Shown: positions 58,021 through 64,000 of the stretch, one piece after another
How the letters are laid out: every line of letters starts with the position of its first letter
Numbering within the stretch: the stretch's first letter is position 1
Assembly: GCF_037975245.1 (NCBI RefSeq)
Contig: NC_092577.1
Span: 21,140,898 to 21,204,897, forward strand
Reading direction: 5' to 3'
DNA from: Apostichopus japonicus
Lineage: Eukaryota; Echinodermata; Holothuroidea; Aspidochirotida; Stichopodidae
DNA: 64,000 bases
The notes under the pieces: generated by a model
The model's input: the letters and a program-made list of their open reading frames with translations, nothing else
What the model was told of the DNA's origin: nothing
The model's database searches: none
Position numbers and translations under genes: made by a program

Positions 58021-60755
58021 TGATGAAGAAGGTATTGCAGCCCTATCCCATGGTGAAGAAGAACTATTGTGTATTGATGAAGGGTGAGTATATATAGTAA
58101 AGACTATCACATAGTTACTGTATGGAAGTTTCTATGGATACAGTTATCAGTGTAATTTAAATGGAATATAACCTGCAAGTTCACACTGCTGTACAGTGTG
58201 GAGCCAGCCATAGGCTACTGTCAAGTGAGGAACTATTTTCATTCTCATTTAAAGTTTCAAGAAATGAAGTGAAACAAAATCAGTTAAAGTAAGCTAAGCT
58301 AAGGCCTACGGTTTCATGTATGACCTATTCCATAGTGAAGTTGGGGTATACATCCTGCTTAAATACTCTGCTAAATGTGGTTTATTAGGTCAACAATTTT
58401 GGCCATTGAAAATTCCTATATTCCATGCTTTACCAGAACTATACAAAATATTCATTACAATCTTCCCTGCCTATAGCAAATTCCACCAAGAGTACCCTGT
58501 TTTAGGCAAAAACAACACGGGAGATTGAATATCTACAGGTGTAGGTAATGCTAGCCATACTGAACGCCCCTTTGCACAAATTCATGATGAAACACACTGT
58601 ACTATTTCAGTGGTCAAGCCAAATTTGTCTTCACACAGGCAAGTACTGTATTGTTGGCCATTATAGCACTTGTGTCTACAACCATGTGGTGACTGTCAAT
58701 TAATTAGGTGTACTCAAGGATGATTCCTAGTGCCAGTACTTGCCAATTTGGGGAAGTTTGTGCTATCAAGTAACAAAGTATTAATGCTCAAGTGAATTTT
58801 GAGGAGGAATCTTTGCCATGTTAAATAATCACTGGTTCGTGAATTTCTTTGTCAGGTTTTCAAAAGTAGCTCTAAATTTTGGCATGTCAACATGGGGAGA
58901 AAGGCCATAAGAGGTTACCCCTGGCCCCCACAATATCTCCCTATTTTATGCCCCTTGCATGTCAAGTATACCACACTGCCCCCCCCCCCCACAAAAAAAA
59001 ATACAGATACCATGACTGAACTGTTGTGCCTCTGCACTTACATTACAGTAATGATGCAAATAGGCTTCAATAATCTATTACTAATATACCTGTTGACTAA
59101 ATTTTTGGATTTTCTTTTCCCAGAGAATTACTCCCTAATGAAACTGTAGGGAGTGAGGTGTTCCCCCAGAGCTTGAGATGGACTCCTCAGAAATACAGAG
59201 TGAAGAGTCTCTTCCAGATAACTGCCCCTCAGGGGAAACTCTTGGTATAATTGAGGAAGCGAAATGTTTTGTATCTATAAACAAATTGTTAGAACTGCTG
59301 AAGTTAATACATGGGGAGTACTGCACACACACTAACTGTACTAAAATAATATTTTATCAATGGAGTGCTATTGGTACAGCAATGATTTTTTCTTGGAAGT
59401 GTGAAGATGGCCGGCCATGTGTGTGGAAAATAGTACTCACAAAACAGATTTTGTGGTATCTTTTCAGGTAACATTCAAATTTCGTCAGCTGTAACCATTT
59501 CAGGAAAGAAGTATTCTAAAATGGCTTTGTATTTAAAAGTTTCCAATTTTTTTTTTTGTAAGCAACACAACATTTCTACGTGTTCAAAGGTTGTATGTAT
59601 TAACTCCAGCTGTTACAGCTACTTGGCAGAAGGTCCAAAAGGCAGAATTCTGCAAACTTAAAGACAGAGGTTTATGTGTAGCAGGACATGCTAGAACAGA
59701 ATCCCTTGGGCATTGTGCCCAATACTGTACTTACAGCTTCATGGATGAAGATTCTTAAAAAAATGTTGCATTTAGAGGTAGTTGATGTTAGGGAAGTAGG
59801 GGGGAAAAGTCCAAACATGGAAAGAGTTGGATTTGAGAGAGGCTTGGATTTTCTAATGAAATAATTTAAAATCTGTGAAGTAGTGACAGATGCCCATGTT
59901 CTGATAAAGGCACTGCTAAAAAAGTGTACAATATATGATGGAATTTCTCATCAAGTGGATGTTTGGCATGGGGCAAAGAACCTTGTCTGGAAACTCTCTA
60001 ACGTAGCAAATGCCAAAGAGAACACTGATCTGCACTTATGTATGCCTGCTATAACGTAATCATTTCTGGTACTCCACTAAAGAGTGCGGCGGTAATGATA
60101 TCAAAATCAAGTCAATTTGCTATCACTTCTTCATCACATTGTAGGCGAACACCAGTGGTTGTTGTCAATTGATGGTACACCAGGTGAATGTAGTCATCAC
60201 CACTTATGTGAAAACGACCATAGTAAGCCATCTAAAGAGAGGATCACCGTCACATGAAGCCCTTAGGTCTGTCATACTCAAGAAGCAATTTCTGAACACT
60301 TTTCCATATTACAAAATTTCAAGCATACTGGTTCTCTTGAATCATTTCACAATCATATGCTAATGTATGCCAATAAACGTTGTGCTTATTCTTATGATGG
60401 ATATGTAACTAGAATGCTACTGGCTGCTATTGATCACAACTATCACATTGAACGAGCATATGGTTCAACTGTTGATGGCTAACCAATGTATCGGGCAAAG
60501 TATAGTAAAAGATCAAAACAATGGGCACCTCAAAAATTGCCTAAGGCTTTTGGTTACATTCCTGAATTGATGAAAACTGTCTTTCTGCTCAGACAAGAGA
60601 ATCAGTGCCATTTATCGGCCAGAGTAGGCCTACCTGAAGATCACCCAAAAATCATCAAACCAAATATTAGCAGCGCTCCAAAGCCTAGTATGAGTGTTTT
60701 ACTTGCACAGTACCAGTCTAGATTTGCAAGTTCAGCTGACATGGGGCATTCCTAA
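58021..60755 (+). pseudogene. Kolobok-type transposase gene, intron-bearing and decayed
   Basis: DDE transposase of the Kolobok type. Exons: 58021-58083, 59124-59467 and 59563 onward. Junctions GAAGG|GTGAGT to CCCAG|AGAATT, and TTCAG|GTAACA to GTAAG|CAACAC, agree in phase. Protein motifs include KCFVSINKLLELLKLIHGEY, TTFLRVQRLYVLTPAV, a core start GLCVAGHARTESLGHCAQYC and TYSFMDED, VVDVREVGGKSPNMERVGFE, VVTDAHVLIKALL, SHQVDVWHGAKNL, EHQWLL, LLAAIDHNYHIERAYG and YSKRSKQWA...FGYIPELM. The family's first catalytic Asp (GDGR) is His here (AGHAR). Breaks lie at the C-run 59162-59166, the A-run at 59756-59764, about 59862, about 60050 and in 60215-60485. No N-terminal THAP finger was found. Confidence 0.75.
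59124..59467 (+). CDS. Exon 2/3 of the Kolobok gene
   Basis: In the first frame it continues the 58021 exon as ELLPNETVGSEVFP; from 59178 the reading is MDSSEIQSEESLPDNCPSG and on to GRPCVWKIV and WYLF. The change of frame falls in CCCCC (59162-59166). The central CxxC-like HGEYCTHTNC and FSWKCEDGRPCVWK are typical of the region before the Kolobok core. Confidence 0.55.
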
Positions 60756-60759
60756 GCTA

Positions 60760-61550
60760 CAATGGTTAATTAAGGAAACGGAATGCAGTTTTATTTCACT
60801 TGAGTTTTTATTGATTAGCACTCTTAATGGCTGGAAGAGATGTTACATAAAGTTAAGTCTTGATGTGTGCTAAATTTACTAGTTATTTAAAGACTCCCTA
60901 CTTTACTCGTTCATTTGATTTAAATCCACTTTAATATTACTATTTTACAAGTCAAGCAAAGCATGTTCTTTGATTTTCATGTCAAAAACAGAGCCCTTGG
61001 ATTACATTCAATACCATTTTATACTTGTAACACACTTGATGCCTTAAAGTCTAAAGTATTGCCACTGAGTTTTGCATGCATCTGAGGTGGCAAACTGCAG
61101 TCTTATCCAGTGGTGAGTAGCATTTAGTCAGAACTTCTATCTAGACTAAGAACATATTATTGTAATGGTTAAACATGCAGGTGAATGGGGCTTTTAGTAG
61201 GGTTATGATGTTCTAGTATCTTTGTTAGACTACCTACTGTAGTCCAGCCCCTGTAATAGATGAAACTTGGCTGTTTAAGAGGTCATTTATCAAAATTAAA
61301 AGTAGTACAATCTTGGCAACTTGGTCTGATAGTATTCATGGTTTTTAACTGTCTATAACACATCACAATGGCTGTGATAATACTTCATTTTTGAGAGAAA
61401 GAAAAGAGAATACATTGTCATCAACTATATTTGAACTTTTATACCTTTATTTGGAGTTCTCACATCTGTATTATTTGGATCTGCATTTGCTATTTGTTAC
61501 CTACAGGTACATTCTAACTTTTTCCCCTGATTGTGTCGTTTCATACCTTT
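60760..61550. other. Non-coding spacer, nothing recognised
   Basis: No supported gene or paired repeat. Confidence 0.4.
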
Positions 61551-61554
61551 CAAA

Positions 61555-61990
61555 ACATGAAGTAAGTATTTTACCTTTCAGCATAATTTGCAAACTTCTT
61601 TCACTCCTTGGAAGAACAATAACACTCCTTCCCCTCCACCCTGCTTAGGTTACCACTCTCTATAAACTTGAAAACAATGAAATAATCAGTTAACATTCAA
61701 CAATGTTTCACTGCTTGGAGTAACAAAAACTCCTCCCACAGCCCCACCCACCATCATCCCACATAGGTTACTACTGTCTATAAACAAACGAAAGAAATTA
61801 CCATCACTCTACCAAAGGTTGTTGATAGGATTGAAATCCCTATCACAAACCATGAAGTAATCAGTTTACCTTCAACAATGTTGCACTTCTTGGAGTAACA
61901 GTAACCCCTCACCCCTCCCCCCCCCCTGCTCTTCCCCCATCACCCCACTCTTATCACTGTGCCAATATGGTTTCTTTTCAAATTGTTTTC
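61555..61990. repeat. Three degenerate tandem copies of a 120-175 bp unit
   Basis: Copies begin at about 61555, 61675 and 61852. Shared words include 'catgaagtaatcagtttacc', 'ttcaacaatgtt', 'cttggagtaacaa' and 'ataggttactactgtctata'. It lies just past the 3' end of the P2X7-like gene. Confidence 0.6.
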
Positions 61991-61994
61991 TCTC

Positions 61995-62471
61995 TTAATC
62001 GATGAGGTTGTTGCCAGGATTGAATCCTACATATTGTCCATCCACAGATGGATATCTTTCCCTTATCTCTGAGATGCAACAGGATGGCAATACCATTCTA
62101 TTTCCTCTACCTAGGCGACCAAACTTCCAGTAAATAAAATTTCTGTAAGCATAATGTCTGTAGTTCCTGTTGGTTCTGTTTTCTTCCAAAGCAAGATCAT
62201 CCTCTCGCATGTGCATATTTACACCCAAGATGTGTGCATTAAGGCAAATATCACTAAATGCATTCGAGTAAGTTACACATTGTTGCACCCTGTTTGTGCA
62301 GCACTTCTTTTCCACATCAGTTAGCATCTCTACACATTGCAGACATTTCACGAGAAGCAGTCACTTCCTCAGTTTGGTTTGGCGCAGTGAGATCACTGTG
62401 AGCATCTGGGTTTCTGCGGAGCTCTACTGCAACCTGCTCTAACTGTTCTCATGACAACCCTTGTACATACA
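61995..62471 (-). pseudogene. P2X7-type C-terminal (P2RX7_C-like) domain protein, broken
   Basis: The main frame (62351-61995) has KCLQCVEMLTDVEKKCC, then FSDICLNAHILGV, YRHYAYRNFIYWKFGRLGRG and PSCCISEIRERYPSVDGQYV GF (split at residue 20). This is the zinc-binding domain from the cytosolic tail of P2X7 receptors, which also occurs alone in many invertebrate proteins. Upstream, in another frame, SXEQLEQVAVELRRNPDAHS (X is a stop codon TGA near 62450) matches the helical lead-in of those proteins. The stop and the frame change at about 62350 mark damage. It ends normally at 61995. There is no ion-channel part, so it is not a P2X receptor. Confidence 0.75.
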
Positions 62472-62499
62472 TCTGTTGGACAATTGAAAACAGCTTGTT

Positions 62500-63200
62500 T
62501 ATTCCTTCAGTACAATCATGAACATATTAAGGGATAGCAGGGCAATTGGCTGCTAGTAAAAATGCAGAATATTTTTTGGGGTCAAACTCACTACCTCATA
62601 ACACTCTGAATGGTGAAATTTTGAATTTTTGGTATTTTGTGAATGCATGTGGAACACAGCAGAGTGAATGATGCAATCATGGCACTATTTATGAGCTATT
62701 TCATTCCACAAAAATGTCACATTTTCAGCCACTGGAATATCCCTTTAAGAAAGAATTGAACACAAACATTTCATTTGATTTCATACCAAAAAATTCCGAC
62801 CGCAGCCATTCACGTGAAACAAAACATAATACTCATCTTGATAGATAACTAGTTTGGTTATCATTGAAAGAGACAAAATGTGGTTTTCTTTGATTTCACA
62901 AAGACTGACATTCCTCAGAAGCTATACTTTCATTTTCTAATCTTTATTTACTTAAAACCTTGAAATCTGACATATTTTGGAATGTTAAATTTTTATCTGG
63001 AAATGTATTATGAGTTTGAATTTCATTAAACTTTAATATTTTGAATGAATATCTGGTGTGGATAAATTATTTTGGGATTATGAATGGGGGGGGTGGTTCA
63101 GCCCAATCATCATGCATGGTGACATCACATAGTTAGCTTCTGTTAGGGAACTTCATAAACCTGTAATATTGGCTGCAATCTGAATATCACTCTCTGGAGA
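62500..63200. other. Intron-like spacer
   Basis: AT-rich sequence between the P2X7-like domain and two possible upstream exons; a G-run lies at 63086. Nothing else is supported. Confidence 0.35.
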
Positions 63201-63485
63201 TTTCAAGGTGTGTCTGACACTAAGGTGTCCAACTGCACCAATGTATGTGTGACAATATTCTTTGTTATAAGAATTCGGTACAACATAAATTATAAATAGA
63301 AAAATAAGCAAATATTGGTCTGATAACAGTGGGCACAGTTGCACATTGTGACATCAACTTGTACAACATTGTATTGTATGCATCATAAAATCTGGACAAA
63401 TTTTGGTCTGATAACATTGGCAGTTGCCCATTGTGACATAACCTTGTACTACGGTACATTATTATATGCATCATAATCTGCATAT
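63200..63485. repeat. About three degenerate 100-bp tandem units
   Basis: 'attggtctgataacagtggg', 'ttgtgacatcaacttgtac' and 'tatgcatcataaaatctg' recur at about 63315 and 63405, with a weaker copy at 63210. It falls in the intron next to the 63561-63676 exon. Confidence 0.55.
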
Positions 63486-63560
63486 GTATGATTTTTGTGG
63501 TCTATGATCATCAACATAATGTCAATATTTAGTAAAGTGGAAAGTGTGTGCTATGCCAAC

Positions 63561-63676
63561 CTGAAGTTGAGATTCATTGTTGTTTGAAGCCACATTCTGC
63601 TACCCAGGTGCACATCATCTTCACCTGCTGCATGCTCATTTGGTGAGACCTCACTATCACCAGTGTCTGACAAATC
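63561..63676 (-). CDS. Possible exon 2 of the P2X7-like gene
   Basis: It is bounded by a TTATACAG acceptor and a CTTCAG|GTTGGC donor. It reads DLSDTGDSEVSPNEHAAGED then DVHLGSRMWLQTTMNLNF, an acidic, low-complexity start like that of many P2X7-domain proteins. It starts in phase 0 and ends in phase 2. The phase does not match the only acceptor seen at 62472, so an exon may be missing. Confidence 0.5.
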
Positions 63677-63924
63677 CTGTATAAAGAAAAAAAAATCAAA
63701 AGACACTTATGAATGCTACATTTCTAGCATGGCTTGCTTTGAGCCTGTTTGAGTGTAGATATCAGATGACGATGCTCTAGATATCATTATATATGGGCTT
63801 TAATCTGTCAGGACAGTTGTTATTCATACAGAGTATAGCTCCCCTGCTCGCACCCCACGGTAAAGAATCACTGCTGTGCGTACAGTACTATACCAGCAAT
63901 ACCCCTTTAGTACTAGATTCTTAC

Positions 63925-63963
63925 CAGGTTTGTATCAGGGCTTGCCATGCTGGTCACAACCAT
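63925..63963 (-). CDS. Possible exon 1 of the P2X7-like gene
   Basis: ATG at 63961-63963 (or 63946-63948) to a CTG|GTAAGAATC donor. It encodes MVVTSMASPDTNL or MASPDTNL, and is in phase 0 with the 63676 acceptor. Confidence 0.45.
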
Positions 63964-64000
63964 CCCCTAATCCCTGACACGCACCCCACGGTATATAACC

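Noticed and set aside
1-64000. CRISPR arrays, bacterial operons, rRNA or tRNA genes
   Set aside because: None seen. The tandem repeats lack the regular unique-spacer pattern, and the genes have animal-type introns.

Overview
The window looks like intron-rich, AT-rich animal DNA with very low coding density. It is packed with remnants of many different transposable elements, many of them nested. Host-like material (GT-AG introns, a HECT domain, a P2X7-type C-terminal domain) and the element mix (Kolobok, MULE, Harbinger-like DDE, hAT MITEs, CR1/L2, Jockey-like and Tx1-like LINEs, Ty3/Gypsy, SWIM-YqaJ-PHD proteins) fit a marine invertebrate deuterostome. The frequent short word 'aggcctat' also fits. 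An echinoderm such as a sea cucumber is my best guess, but the species cannot be fixed from the sequence alone. I saw no bacterial genes, rRNA, tRNA or CRISPR array.

Layout. 0-5.6 kb: the last two exons of a HECT ubiquitin-ligase-like gene (+), with a one-base frameshift just before its C-terminus. 5.6-10.4 kb: a decayed five-piece integrase-core gene (-), split by a hAT-type MITE that carries a second MITE inside it. 10.5-11.75 kb: a 17-unit 21-bp array centred on GATATC that runs straight into a truncated Ty3/Gypsy integrase. 12.1-14.3 kb: a broken SWIM / YqaJ-nuclease / PHD protein (+). 14.3-16.4 kb: an internally deleted CR1/L2 LINE, next to a broken Harbinger-type DDE transposase (-), a hAT transposase tail and a perfect hairpin. 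18-22.4 kb: MITE fragments and a Tx1/L1-like LINE (-).

25-30 kb: a possible three-exon host gene (-) whose splice phases all agree, with a complete hAT MITE in its last intron and a tandem duplication in its first. 29.8-32 kb: a LINE fragment, then a CXC (Tesmin/TSO1-like) C-terminal coding piece (+). 32.9-33.3 kb: two copies of a short SINE-like element, one with a 19-bp target-site duplication. 33.7-34.5 kb: another Tx1-like LINE tail. 34.75-39.96 kb: a minisatellite cut in two by a 4.86-kb hAT-type insertion that holds CR1/L2 fragments. 40-48 kb: mostly non-coding, with two separate exon-like duplications. 49-49.9 kb: a hAT MITE. 50.1-53.3 kb: two LINE fragments (-).

54.4-56.1 kb: a nearly full-length MULE transposase (-) with PHD and FLYWCH fingers and three frame breaks. 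56.7-56.8 kb: a CRE-site cluster between the MULE and a rightward gene. 57.6-57.8 kb: a near-perfect fold-back repeat. 58-60.8 kb: a decayed but intron-bearing Kolobok transposase gene (+). 62-64 kb: a P2X7-like C-terminal domain gene (-), also broken. The genes do not form a pathway. The window is best read as a transposon-rich intergenic landscape with the end of one clear host gene.
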